Shown: positions 23,448-34,092 of the stretch, in pieces | Position numbering within the stretch: position 1 is the first letter of the stretch | Layout: each line of letters starts with the position of its first letter | Assembly: GCA_037447655.1 (NCBI GenBank) | Contig: JBBHKE010000030.1 | Location: 310,001 to 374,000 of the forward strand | DNA from: Zygnema cylindricum | Taxonomy: Eukaryota > Streptophyta > Zygnematophyceae > Zygnematales > Zygnemataceae | Length of the DNA: 64,000 nucleotides | Direction: 5' to 3' | Notes under the pieces: generated by a model | Database searches by the model: none | Told to the model about the DNA's origin: nothing | The model's input: only the letters and a program-made list of their open reading frames with translations | Program-made: the position numbers and the translations under genes

Positions 23448-25332
23448 CTACACACTTTTATCGAACAATTGTTGCACATTCTCTCCGGTTAAATACTTCC
23501 ACGCCATCCACTTCCTTAGATGTATGTTACTGACGCTACTACACCAAATTCTCATGAATTTTCCTGTAAATTCATTCAAGTCTTCCCATTTTCCCGTTAC
23601 ACATCCCCTCACTGTTTCCGGTTGTGTTTTTCGGTGTGATCGATTTCGTAACATGCTTGTTGTCCAACTGTTTTTCCGCAATCTATCTCTCTTTCTTGGT
23701 TTTTTATGACTATCTGATTTGTTCAAATTTTTTCAATGGTTTCCCTTCCCACTACCTCTATATAGTGTAGTTTTTCTTACTGATTTTTGGTTTCTTTTCA
23801 TAGATATGGAACTTCTCTGAAGTGTATGTATATTCAATATTTTCCGTATGACCCTCTTTCCAGTTAGCTGCACTTTCCTCTTCCTACAATTCTTTTTTAA
23901 GTTATGACTTTTTTGGCTCTCATGAACTATCTTCCTTAGCCTTATTTTCTGAACACTTCTCATCGGTTTTTCCTGGATTTCAATAATTTTTAAACCCACA
24001 GTGTTTTCCACTTCCGATGTTAATTCCCCATTTTGTGTTAATTCACATTTTCCTATCTGATCATTTATTTCTTCTCTTTCTCAAGTTATGTTTGTATTTT
24101 AGTGTTCTCTTTTTCTAAGAAATATTCTTCAAACAATTTTAAGTTTACTTCTTTAACTCCCCTTACTTCAGGAATATCTTCTCCCTCTATGCTATTCTCA
24201 TACACCCGTTTATCACAAGAAGAAGTCACACAACCCGAGTCTTTTTCACACTCGTCTGTTTCCTTACTGTTTTCGGTGATAATAATTTTTCCCGTTTCTT
24301 CCGCTTCCATGTGCCTTTCACTTCTATCGACTTCTCGTATTCTAGTTGCCCCTTCCTTTAGTAAGTTTATGTCACCCACCAATCTATCATAAGACATATT
24401 AAAAGTAATCGGATCCTTTTCTGTCACCTCTTTCTCCTCATTCCGAGCAACACAAAAGGTCGGTAAATAAATAAATTCGTTAACACACGGTGCATGCCTA
24501 TTGTCATTTGTCAGTCCTGTCCTTCACTCACGAAAGCACTTGATTTCTTTTTTTTTGGGGTACGAACTAGGTTGTTGTCCCATCCATCTCTGAAATTTCC
24601 TTTAACACATGCACTTTTATACGATGGATATACCCTGAAGGTATGTCCTAAATCATTACAATAAAAACAATTCTTTGGTCGATCTCCGAACTCACTTTTA
24701 CTTTTAAATTTCTGAAACTGAGACTTATATTCCTTTATATTCCTTTCACTTGATAAGACCCTTCTATTAGCCTCTTCATCTAAAATAACTCGTCTGGCTA
24801 CGGTTACGCTCCAATCATTTTTATCAATTAAAGTCAATCGATTCTACTGCACTCTTATATTCTTTAGGTAGACTTCTCATTAACAAGATAGCTTGTTTAG
24901 CATCTGTAAAGTTGCCTCCTGCCAAATCATTTTTTGCAAATAATACTTGTAAGTCAATACAATGTTTCTCCATACTACCTCCTACATACTTGTGTTCAAC
25001 TATTTTGGTAACACTACTAAGCCAATGATATAAAGAAGTCTTTGCATACATACTTTATAAGCACTTCCATAATTCAACTGCCTTTTTAACATTTATATAT
25101 GACATTACTAAATCCTCAGTCAAGGAGTTATTGATAACCCTTAGACACTCATGATTTTTCCTTTTCCATTCATTTGATGTTTAGGCCAAGGTACCGTCCA
25201 CCACATCCATTAGCTCCATCATCTCGAAGTAGCTCTCGAGCGCACACTTCCAGTAGTGATATTTTGATCCATCAAATATAGGTGCCATGGGTGTGGGCCC
25301 ATAACCTGTTGTCCATAGCCTATTTCAGCCAT
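23448..25332 (-). pseudogene. TRG unit 4 gag
   Basis: It starts at the ATG at 25332 inside LTR e. Pieces include 25051-24824 (UBN2 region, LLMRSLPKEYKSA), 24837-24511 with an intact CCHC knuckle (CFYCNDLGHTFRVY, last Cys changed to Tyr), 24427-24086 (acidic), and 24011-23448 (basic tail). At least five frameshifts or stops are present. It is the most divergent unit. A downstream stretch (about 23215-23400, IYNLRGAVTRQILQGGGFQQ) resembles the equivalent part of unit 1 at protein level, hinting that the 3' tail may once have been coding. Confidence 0.82.
25294..25306 (-). promoter_or_regulatory. PBS of TRG unit 4 (5'-most)
   Basis: GGTTATGGGCCCA on the minus strand next to LTR e. In a multimeric transcript this is the first PBS and the one expected to prime the outer LTR copy. 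Confidence 0.85.
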
Positions 25333-27756
25333 GGATTACTCACGGAAACACCCACAGACTACCTCAAAAACAGCTGTGTTTCAGACAGCACAGATTACTC
25401 CAAACTAAACAGAATCACCTCAAGCCACACCAATGGGCAGTATACCATATACACTATAAACTCCCAAAGTTACAGCTAAATCCACCAAGGCATCTAGAAG
25501 ATATAGGCTCCAGAGTTTCACAAAAACAGCTGACAGCTACACAAACTAACCACTTAGACTGCTCACAGAATCTTATAGAGATACTGGAATACAATGAAAC
25601 TTCACACACATATATATTATATATCATAGAATAACTCCACAAAGTTTCACATGAAAGCACCAAACAGAGTGATCACACTAACAGGTCAAAGATGCAGAAA
25701 ACAGTTTGCCATTACTTTGATTAACTTGACTGCGATAAATAAAATAATCTAAGTCCTGCAAGTTATACTCAGAGTACGGAGGCATACCAGCCGTACTGTA
25801 TCTACTCTAATAAAATAATTAGTCAAAAGGACAAACCTCTGTTGTACATAATATTTACACCGTACTCTTCTTATGTCAGAAACCAAGCTACACTAAGCAA
25901 CTACTAAGCTACCACTACCGTACAATCATTATTACTCGAGATCTATCCTAGTCATATTATCCGCAGCTGCGCTAGCTGTGCTGGCTGCGCTTGTCCGTAC
26001 GGATCATACAAATAGCCGCAGCTACGTTGACTTAACTGCGTCGCAGCTCCACAGTACTGGCGGCGCCTATTCCAACATTTCGTTTATTTTACATCGGATC
26101 GCTTCGCGATCCGCCGTCCATTTGTCACAGCTTGTTCTGTCAAGCTCGGAGTGCTTTTCAGGCACACTTCAAAATTACCGAGGATTTCCGTACCCTTCCT
26201 ACCCGTACTGTTCTCAAAGTACGGAAAAGTAAGCGCAACCAGCCGGAAGGATTATGGTATTTCCTCTACTGAACAAGACGCACTTTGTTTCGTGCCTAAC
26301 GGAGGCTGGACGACAAAGTTCTACCGTTTGAAAGATAGCAGTTCCGTCACATAGTACTAGCTTCCACCAGCCCTAGTGGAGGGTACATTCTGGATTGCCA
26401 CGTAGACTTCCGGACTGTCATCTAGATTTTGCTGTTAGCTGTCTGTAGCAATTCGGTTCAGATTCAGCTGACCAGTGGTTAATTAATTACATTAAGTCAA
26501 AGCTTGGCACTTCCGTGTCTATTTAGTACTTTGTCTTAAAAACTGTGGAAGAAATAATAACTTCCGGCCGCGAATCTAGCCGTGGTCAGAGTTCGAACTT
26601 TTTGCCCCAAGAGTAGTACACATTATTTTGTCTTATGTCAGTTTGATTGCCGTTGCTGGCCGCTCATTGGCTAATAGCATAGGTTTGACTTTTGGACCTG
26701 ATTTTGGACAAACTTTGATGTATAAGGCGCTTGGGGCCGAAGGAGACAGGTTGCTTTTCAGTACTGTCTCCTGTGAAAACCCTCTGAAATTCCAACAAAC
26801 CTTCTTCTTGGAGAATCTTTGTGTTGTTTGACTTTATTACCATCTCTGTTTTAGATTTGTCCATTTTGGGAATCATAGTTCGGGTTGGCGGTTGGCACTG
26901 CCGTCCCTTTGGGTGATTTTTGGATTTTTCGCTGCTTAAACTGAGAAGAGTCTAGTCGGTGCTGAGCTGCGGACACCGAGGGTTGAAGGAGTACCATACC
27001 TATTTACACTGCCATCAGGAGAGATTTCGCCTTTCTCCCATTGTCATCGTAAATTGCCGGGGTATGTTAAGCTTGCTTCGCCATCTTTTATATCTTCCAT
27101 CTTATATTTTATTTCTGTGGTCAAGGTGATATTGTTAAATCTGAAACAACCATTCCTATTTATTTTTATATGTCCACGTGGTAGTGCATTTGTGTCTTCA
27201 CTTTTAGTCTCTTTTGCTTTGGCGGGGACTTCCCGGGGTAAAACTGCAATTTCCTGGCATCGAAACAGTGGGTTTCGAGGGAACGAATGCTATAGACTTC
27301 CTGTGGAATAAGCAAAATTGGGGCACCGACCCGATTACCGAGAACCCAACCCCTTTCCCCTGCTTAATGGGGAAAGTAAGGGGGAGGGGAGATCTTTTCG
27401 CCTTCCCATGCACTCATCCCTATTCCCTATCCTTGTGCCTCTCCTATTTGTGCATGCATTCCTGTTAGGAGGGATGGGGTCAACAGTGGGCATTATCATT
27501 ATTCTGGGAAGCATTCGCATTGGTGGGTTCTTTGCAGGACATCGAGACTGGCCATTCCGGGCAGCGGGCCCTTCCCTTGTGTTTCTCTGGCACGCTCGAC
27601 AGTTCACACCACTCAATGAGTATTTTACGTCACTTTAATTATATCAATCCGTTCGCTCCCGCAATCCGTGAATTTATTCAAACCTCCATATTAAATCCAA
27701 TTAGCAGTTAAGGGCAAACTGTCTCGTACGCACGAAACTGACTTTTCAAAACAACA
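25307..27756 (-). repeat. TRG LTR e (5' terminal, split by an insertion)
   Basis: Its right end ..AAAACAACA abuts the TSD ACCTT. It is interrupted by the insertion at 26138-27601. Without that insertion and the duplicated GTTC it is about 982 bp. It is the closest relative of LTR a, as expected for the two LTRs made in one reverse-transcription event. Confidence 0.9.
26138..27601. mobile_element. LTR-like insertion (solo LTR candidate), TSD GTTC
   Basis: 1464 bp, starting TGTCAAGCTCGGAGTG and ending GGCACGCTCGACA, flanked by GTTC at 26134-26137 and 27602-27605. The TRG LTR reads on across it. The ends TGTC(A/G)AGC are inverted and TG...CA. It has no coding region and no internal PBS or purine tract. 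The 4-bp TSD and TGTC start suggest a solo LTR of a Ty3/gypsy-like element, but an LTR-like MITE cannot be excluded. Confidence 0.65.
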
Positions 27757-28017
27757 ACCTTAAGAGTGGTGTGCAAATTTTTTTTTTGTGATAATCATGC
27801 AACAATCTCTATTTCTGCCAATCCTAAACATCATTTTAAAGCCAAACACATGGACATCAGACTCAGCTTTGTTAGAGAGAAAGTAGAAAACAAAATAATC
27901 AGTTTAGAGTACCGACCATATAGTGAGATGGTAGCAGATATGATGACCAAATCTGTGCCTCCCCCTAAGCTAATTTTCTGCAGGGAGAAGTGTGGTCTGA
28001 AATTAAAGATTGACTAG
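27757..28017 (+). pseudogene. A2 RNase H, C-terminal part
   Basis: Continuation of the A2 pol gene after the TRG array: KSGV, CDNHATISISANPKHHFKA, KHMDIRLSFVREKVENKI, then FCREKCGLKLKID and TAG. It begins with the second TSD copy ACCTT. It is nearly identical to A1 at 7497-7741. Confidence 0.92.
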
Positions 28018-28030
28018 AAAATAAGGGGAG

Positions 28031-28627
28031 TGTAGAAATTAATGCTCCATTTTAAGTATTTTCTAGGTCTAAATAGAAGTATAAAAAGAAGCCGAGGCAG
28101 TCTACCTCTAACTTCTTTCTCCTACTCTCAAACTTGTCGCAATCACTGAGAAATTGGAGAAGGAGCTAGAGCCTTGGCTACCTAGGCTATCGAGAGGTTT
28201 ACGGGAAATGTACATTAGTTAGGGGTTTTATTTACTAAAAGGTATGTGCCGGCCATAGGATTTGATCCTGGTACGTGCCGGCCGGTAGATAGTTGGTAGT
28301 CGGTAGCCTTAGCCGTTAAGCTTAGACCTAGTGTTACGTACTATATGGTATGATATTTTATTTAAACATTTCCACGTAGGATAATTCATTTAACTGTAAT
28401 TGTTTAAGGGATACATAGATCCGGTAATGTAAAAGTACGCATTACGGTACGGATAAGAAATCTATACTGCGAATTTATTTCTTTAGCGAAACGAATACCG
28501 CGCATGTATTTATTACGGCTAGGATTAAATGTGAATTTAATCAGATGGCCAGAATTAGCGCCGAGATCGCGGAAGAAGATTTCAGCGGTTTGTGGTCATC
28601 GCCACGTTGGATGTCATGTGGCGAAAT
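28031..28627 (+). repeat. Copia-A LTR 3 (3' LTR of A2, truncated)
   Basis: It starts TGTAGAAATTAATGC after AAATAAGGGGAG and follows LTR 2 closely for 597 bp to GTGGCGAAAT, where a copia-B LTR end begins. The remaining 450 bp are missing. Confidence 0.9.
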
Positions 28628-29408
28628 TGCAATTCTGTGTCCTCCATTGGACCACAAAATACAGGAAGCCTCTAGATAGTATTTAACTAACCCAATTGAA
28701 GCCACAACCACTGCTGCCCAAGAAGGCAAACTGACAATTTGACTGCACCCTTGTGTAGCGTGGACTCCCCTGAGTCCGTAACAAAAAGAATCACTAAAAA
28801 CGGCCAACCAGCCGATAAGTTATGAGCCGGCAAAAATGCCAATTTATACAAATCTCTCTTAGAGAGAGAGGTATCAAAAATTTCCTAAGTCCTAAATCTC
28901 TCTCACAACCCCTATCTACTAAAGTACGAACTAATCATATTACTGTAAAGTACAGAAAGGTACTACGGCCGATGTCCTTTCTGTACGGCCGGTGAACGAC
29001 AAGGCTACTGAGTGGACGCGTGTCATTTTTCCACTCGTTCGTATATTCTACGGAATTCTCACGCCTAAATGTCATCCTTCCACCCGGCGCCACGTCATGC
29101 CACGTCCATAAAATCCAAAGTGACCATTTCGTGATCTCGGCGATGACGTGCGCCGTCAGATTAAATCCGACATTAAATGTCGACCGTTTAAAACAAATGT
29201 CCGTTTCATTTGTTTCGTGCGAAATGACGTTCACTCTAAACTTTAAAAAGTTCTATGTTCGTTTCGTCCATATTTCAGTTAAATAATTTTACTGTAATAC
29301 AATATTTTAAATATAAATGAAACCCTATATCATCTAACGGACTTCTACGACAGACTGGTTAGAGCTAACGGCTACGCCGCGCTCTACCGGTTGGGGGTTC
29401 GAGTCCTA
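28628..29408 (-). repeat. Copia-B LTR fragment
   Basis: It starts at the LTR terminus TGCAATTCTGTGTCCTCC (minus-strand 3' end with the gag ATG) and matches the B LTR up to GGTTCGAGTCCTAA at about 29406. There the similarity stops, and the 5' third of the LTR is absent. It includes the tRNA-like stretch GACTGGTTAGAGCTAACGG at about 29353-29371. Confidence 0.85.
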
Positions 29409-30334
29409 ATACCCCCTTTTCCCAATTTGGGGCCCAGGGAGTACGAATCCTCCAATGATGACGTCATGTACGGCAGAACTTGCCCGGCAACTTCTCCCCC
29501 GGAGAAAGATCCTTCCGACGGCAGACTCCCCATTTTGGTGTTTTCAAAAATCTGCGGAGATACAAGGTTGAGTCCGTACGGTACGGACGTCCGCTCACTT
29601 TTTGGCGTTTTTTGTCGTATTGGAGGAGAGCTCTTCCGTGCGACAGTTCGAGGGGAAATAAAAAACAGACGCGTTATTTTCCTTTTTTTTTTTTACCCTC
29701 TTTTTTCTTTTTTTTCTTTGTTTTTTGATGTTTACTTCTGAAAAAAATAGAGGTGGCCAGAGGGTTTTGGCGATTTTTTGCCAAAATTTTGTCGAAATTT
29801 TCTATTTTTCACAGGTTTTGGAAGTTTCGTAGTTTTGGCGTTTTCCTCGTTGTTTTTTTGTCGATTCCATGTGTCGTTTATCTCACGCCTTCCTTTTCCC
29901 GTTCAAAAATGTCAGAAAAAAAACCGAAAAAAAGTATGGCGTCGTTTTCCCCTTCTTTTTAGGTTTTTAAGTGAAAGAATCTCGACTTTTTTATTGGCTT
30001 TTGATTTTTGTCGTTTTTGCGCACGCGTCGATTCGATTGGTAAAACACAAAAAAAGAAAGTGAACGCACGAAACGAAATAAACTTTATACACTATAATAA
30101 AACGAACCAGGGTAAAATATCAATTGAAATTAAAGTAAAAAAATGCGCGTCGTTATGCGCGACGAAATCAAGCCACACTATCTACGATTCTTTATTTTAC
30201 AACAAAATTTCGTTTCGTGCGTTTTAATATTTCTGTACAAGACTTATAGTACTTTAGTTTAAAGAGGTTTTGTTTCAATTTGCGTCTAAATTCAATGTAA
30301 CGCTTAGACGATTAAATTTCAATTTTGAGGCTAA
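29409..30334. other. Unassigned DNA with T-rich tract and a 17-bp inverted repeat
   Basis: No similarity to the copia families and no convincing gene. It contains TGACGTCA at about 29458, overlapping CCGTACGG/GTAC palindromes near 29572-29586, and a long T-rich tract (29680-29730). AACGCACGAAACGAAAT at 30063-30079 is exactly inverted at 30207-30223. Reading frames here are low-complexity translations of T-runs. Confidence 0.6.
30063..30223. repeat. Small fold-back element (17-bp perfect inverted repeat)
   Basis: Two perfect inverted 17-mers flank 127 bases, 161 bp in all. There is no clear TSD. It could be a MITE remnant or a cruciform-forming repeat. Confidence 0.6.
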
Positions 30335-31322
30335 GGGCACTTTCCCATGTAACCGAAACTTTAATCTTGTAACTTTGTTTCTAGCAAAGATTCTCCATAC
30401 AGCTTTTAGAGCATTCCGATGTAAGCGCAAATAACTTGTTACTTCAAAAAGTGACAAGCGTAGACATGTATGAAACATGTGACACATAAACACTACACAA
30501 AATGTTCTGAAACTTCCACTCGGCTTCTTTTTCTGAGGTATACCCGCACGCTGTACAGTTTCGGTCACTTTGCAATGTTTGTCAGCCACATTGTCGACGT
30601 GGAGGCATTGCAGATGTTTGGGGTTTGTGACATTATGACGTCAAGCACGTCACGCTCAACTATGACACCGCCGATATCACAAATTCTAGAACTTTCCGCC
30701 ATGGTTTCCCTATAGTATTTTTTTGTCTTTTCTCACTCTATTTGCCATCAAAATACGCCCAAAGATAGTCAAAAGAAATCGTTTTCAGAGATCTTTCCTT
30801 TGATACCATTACAGACGTTTTTCGTTGCAAGACTTGTGAGATGGACGCGGTAGTGGGAGAGGGAGAGAGAAAGAAGCGCCTTCACGGACTTCATTTTTGT
30901 GAAATAGCGTCCATTGGTCGAGACCCCTCCACAGCCCCAGTACCGAAAAAACGCACAGAAAAAAGTCACGCACAGGTTGTAAACGTGCAGTGGGTTTTTT
31001 TTGTGGTACTACGGGCACAAAAATTGTCAAAAACTACGAACACGTGCGACAGCATCTACCTTTTCGCTCGCCTCGTGGAACTGTATTTAAAATCACCTCG
31101 CGAGGTGATTTTATATAAAGTTTGAAGATGAGCTGAAAAGACGCGAAAGTGGGTCGAAACGTGTTAGACGACAAACTGCATCGCGATAGACGATAAACCT
31201 TGGTATAGCTAAAGTTTTAATGGAACGCAACTTGTACGGTGGTTATTTGAATTTTTTGGTACGGTTGTTATAAAGGAAAACGACAGAAAATAACTATAAC
31301 TTTAACACATGGGAAAGTGCCC
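30335..31322. mobile_element. TIR element, PIF/Harbinger-like MITE candidate, TSD TAA
   Basis: 988 bp bounded by a perfect 16-bp terminal inverted repeat, GGGCACTTTCCCATGT / ACATGGGAAAGTGCCC, with TAA on both sides (30332-30334 and 31323-31325). A 3-bp TWA target and GG-starting TIRs are typical of PIF/Harbinger transposons. No transposase motif is seen inside, so it would be non-autonomous. A 24-bp perfect palindrome sits near its right end. Confidence 0.72.
31089..31112. repeat. 24-bp perfect palindrome
   Basis: AAAATCACCTCG followed by its exact reverse complement. Its 12-bp core ACCTCGCGAGGT is shared with the palindrome at 32170-32199. Confidence 0.85.
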
Positions 31323-32607
31323 TAAGTGCTCTCACTGTGGAGCTCACGTAAAGACAAAAATTGATTGTCTGCAACACTTTTATTTAGATGTGGTTACCAC
31401 AATTTTGTTACCGTAAACGTTCGCCGGTCGTGTGGATTACTAATTTTATTATGACGATCGACGTCCACAAGCGCGGCACAATTTTAAGCGGTTGAATCAA
31501 TATTTTGAAAGTCAAAGTTCTCCAACCGATTGACCGTCAAATTTGTACTCAAAGGTACTTCATTTGTACCAATATGTACTTCAAATGTACAATTTTTCAC
31601 AAGATGACGTAAGTGACTGTGCGCAACCAAAACAGTCACTGTCATGATCAATTCCCTCTTGTCAATGATTCACACTCAAGTTCCATTAGGACAATCTATA
31701 ATTGTACGGCCAACATTACAGAATGCTACGATTAAAATGAAGTTCCATTGCGCGGAGTTTTTAATCCACCTGTTCATAATTTAGTGGAACCACGTGAGCT
31801 GAGATCCCATGTTAAAAATCGTCAATGATTTCCACACCGACCAAAAAATTTCATTTGTGTACCATGTACGTGCGTACCAGGTCATTGTTCAACACAACTT
31901 TTGTACTCTTTGCAAACGCCTTGTGAGATACCACCTCATTTTTTTAGGGTTTCTGTTTTTTCGCGTGACGATTAAGCGCTGCCAGAAATAGTGTGACGAA
32001 TGGGCACTAACAGAAATAGCGTGACGAAGTGTGTTACGACATTTCGTTAGTATTTTTTGTTGGATTTTTGAATCCGTATATCGTGTGTAAAATGTTTTGA
32101 TTTCCGTTGGTTGTCATTTTGACACGTATGCACATTATCCAACGTGTCCTGCTCAAAGTATTTTGTAATTGGTGATGTACCTCGCGAGGTACATCACCAT
32201 TTGCAGAAATTTTCGAAGCGAATGCTCCACGAAAAAATATCCAACGGTCAATGTAAACTCCCAGACTTTTAAAGAATATTAGCAATATTCTCTGTAATGT
32301 TGTTTTCCGCATAAAAACAAAATAAGACGTACGACCTACTACGGAGACGTCCGAATTTCTGTAAACAACCTCACTTTTCGTCTAATGGAACTTCACCATA
32401 ATTGTAACCCTAAAAAACATTAAAGCATTAATAAAATCGTTAAAGCGTATATTTTAAATGTGCACAAGTTATTCAGTATTTTGCACAAGTATTCAAAGGC
32501 TAAAAAATGCATAAACAATTAAACAGTATAGTTGAACCATTTAAATGACTGATTAAACAATTGTGCAGACAAAAGGTAAAGTGACTAGTTACAAGTCTTA
32601 TGTGATA
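31323..32607. other. Unassigned DNA, possible second TIR element
   Basis: No gene is recognised. An imperfect inverted repeat AAGTTCCATTAGGAC (31678-31692) / GTCTAATGGAACTT (32380-32393) encloses about 716 bp, with another AAGTTCCATT copy at about 31741. A direct repeat AGAAATAG(T/C)GTGACGAA occurs at about 31984 and 32014. A 30-bp palindrome lies at 32170-32199. Confidence 0.45.
32170..32199. repeat. 30-bp perfect palindrome
   Basis: TGGTGATGTACCTCG followed by its exact reverse complement. The central ACCTCGCGAGGT is identical to that of the palindrome at 31089. Confidence 0.85.
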
Positions 32608-32692
32608 TGCAACTCTGAGACCTCCATAGGTCCTCAGAGTAGGCAGCTCACACGAAGCCTTTAGGATAACCCTCACCCCTTTGTGTTTCAGC
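32608..32692 (-). repeat. Copia-A LTR 3'-end remnant
   Basis: TGCAACTCTGAGACCTCC onward matches the first 85 bases of the solo LTR at 37063 in the same (minus) orientation, then changes abruptly into copia-C RNase H sequence. Confidence 0.75.
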
Positions 32693-33115
32693 ATGAACTT
32701 AGTGGGGACTCTTGATTTAAGGATAAATTTGGGGGGTAATGGATTTGACATCACTACTGGGAGTGATGCCATTTATGAAGGTGTGCTTGTAAAAATGTTA
32801 ACATGTGGGTATCTGTTGCATGTTGGGGATGGGGCTGGCTGTTTAAACTGCAAGTGGGAATCTAGATTTTGCTCGGATGAAAAATGGATGAGGTGGATAA
32901 AATCCTTGCTCCAAAAGTCCGGATTTATAAAAAATGGCATGCAAAATAAAATGTGTGATGCAATTATTATTTCGGTTCATCTAATACAATATTTCAAATA
33001 CTAGGGTATTTTCTTAAACTTTTATCAAAGGAAAAGGAAAAAAAATAAAAATGTTTGTTTTTTTGTGTTGTTAAATGTGAGTTGAAAAAAAAAGTAGACT
33101 AGATAATAAGGGGAG
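32693..33115 (+). pseudogene. Copia-C RNase H remnant and purine tract
   Basis: Reads GTLDLRINLGG, FDITTGSDAIYEG, CGYLLHVGDGAGCLNCK, then SGFCSDEK-like WIKSLLQKSG and GMQNKMCDAI. These blocks match the RNase H of the other families, but the QQKVVAQSTMEAEY segment holding a catalytic Glu is missing, exactly as in the second C copy (48802-49140). The frame stops at 33003. An A-rich spacer leads to the purine tract AGATAATAAGGGGAG. Confidence 0.8.
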
Positions 33116-34092
33116 TGTTGAAATTTAAGTATTTTCTGGTCTTTATTAGGATAAAAAATAGCAGAGGCAGTCTGCCTCTAACTCCCTTCTCCAAGCCCCC
33201 ACACTTGTTGTAGTCATTGAAAGCTAGATAGGGAGCTAGAGCCATGGCTGCCTAAGCCCTCTAGAGAGAAATGGAGTGGTTTTGGTAGATTTACCAAAAA
33301 AGAGATTGACGAACCCATGATTTGATCTTGGTACATGCTGTTTGTTAATCTGCCTGAAGCCGTTAGCTTTGGCCTATAGACTATGACATTTGTTGAGATT
33401 TATACGGTTCGATAGATATTTAAAGTTTAACATGTAGACCAATTTATTTAACATAAAAAATAAGATTCTCAGCAAATAAATACAGTTAGATTTAGTACGA
33501 ATTAGGATACCGCACGAAACAAATATGCGGCATAAATATTTCGACGACTAGAATTAAAAGCCGGTCTTGATCGGACGACCATGGTAGGAGCCGATATCGC
33601 GGAGTGGGCGTTTTGGCGTTTTTCGGTCACCGCCACTCCGAATGACACGTGGCAACATCTAACGGGTTTGCGGAATTTCCGGAGCACACGATAACAAGTC
33701 CGGATGTGACAAACGTCACCGTCATGGCCATGCTGTAGCAATGCCTTACAGAAAGTACTCCGGCACCTTACTTTATGTACGATACAGTCCTATGATTGGC
33801 TCCGTACTTTAGTAGACGGGGTTTTAGAGAGGGAATATGACTTATCATTTTTGGTTGGTAGCCGCCTCTTTGTGAGAGCACCCATGTATAAAAATGCTAA
33901 CTTTGAGCATCCATAACTATAAACTCAGTAGACCATTTTCAATGATTCTTTTTGCTGCACTCACACAAGTCCATACTACATAAAGGTGTAGCGGTCAGAG
34001 TCTTTGCCAACCAGGGTGACGGTATTTCTAAGGAAAAGTCAAAATGGGGGAATGTATCCAAATACTCATATTCTAACTTTGCATTCTGTTGT
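33116..34092 (+). repeat. Copia-C LTR, truncated at its 3' end
   Basis: It starts TGTTGAAATTTAAGTATTTTCTGG after a purine tract and matches the C LTR at 57076-58252 (read on the other strand) up to TTTGCATTCTGT. The last 200 bp, including the gag start, are missing. Confidence 0.82.

Larger units (their letters stand above)
11054..27756 (-). mobile_element. TRG array: tetrameric gag-only LTR retrotransposon, TSD ACCTT
   Basis: A 16.7-kb minus-strand insertion with the plan LTR-gag-LTR-gag-LTR-gag-LTR-gag-LTR. The whole array, not each unit, is flanked by ACCTT (11049-11053 and 27757-27761), and the host RNase H reads across. LTR ends are TGTTGT...ACAACA, a 6-bp inverted repeat. Each unit has a half-tRNA-iMet PBS, a gag reading frame of about 627 codons, a conserved non-coding tail, a 67-bp minisatellite and a GGGGGAG purine tract. 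No protease, integrase, reverse transcriptase or RNase H is present. It fits the terminal-repeat-plus-GAG class (TR-GAG) and would be mobilised in trans. Confidence 0.9.

Noticed and set aside
26628-27638. Coding regions within the LTR-like insertion
   Set aside because: Several short overlapping frames on both strands without similarity to known domains, inside a TSD-bounded non-coding element.
29753-30227. Protein-coding genes in the T-rich region
   Set aside because: The frames are Phe/Lys-rich translations of homopolymer runs, overlap each other, and show no domain.
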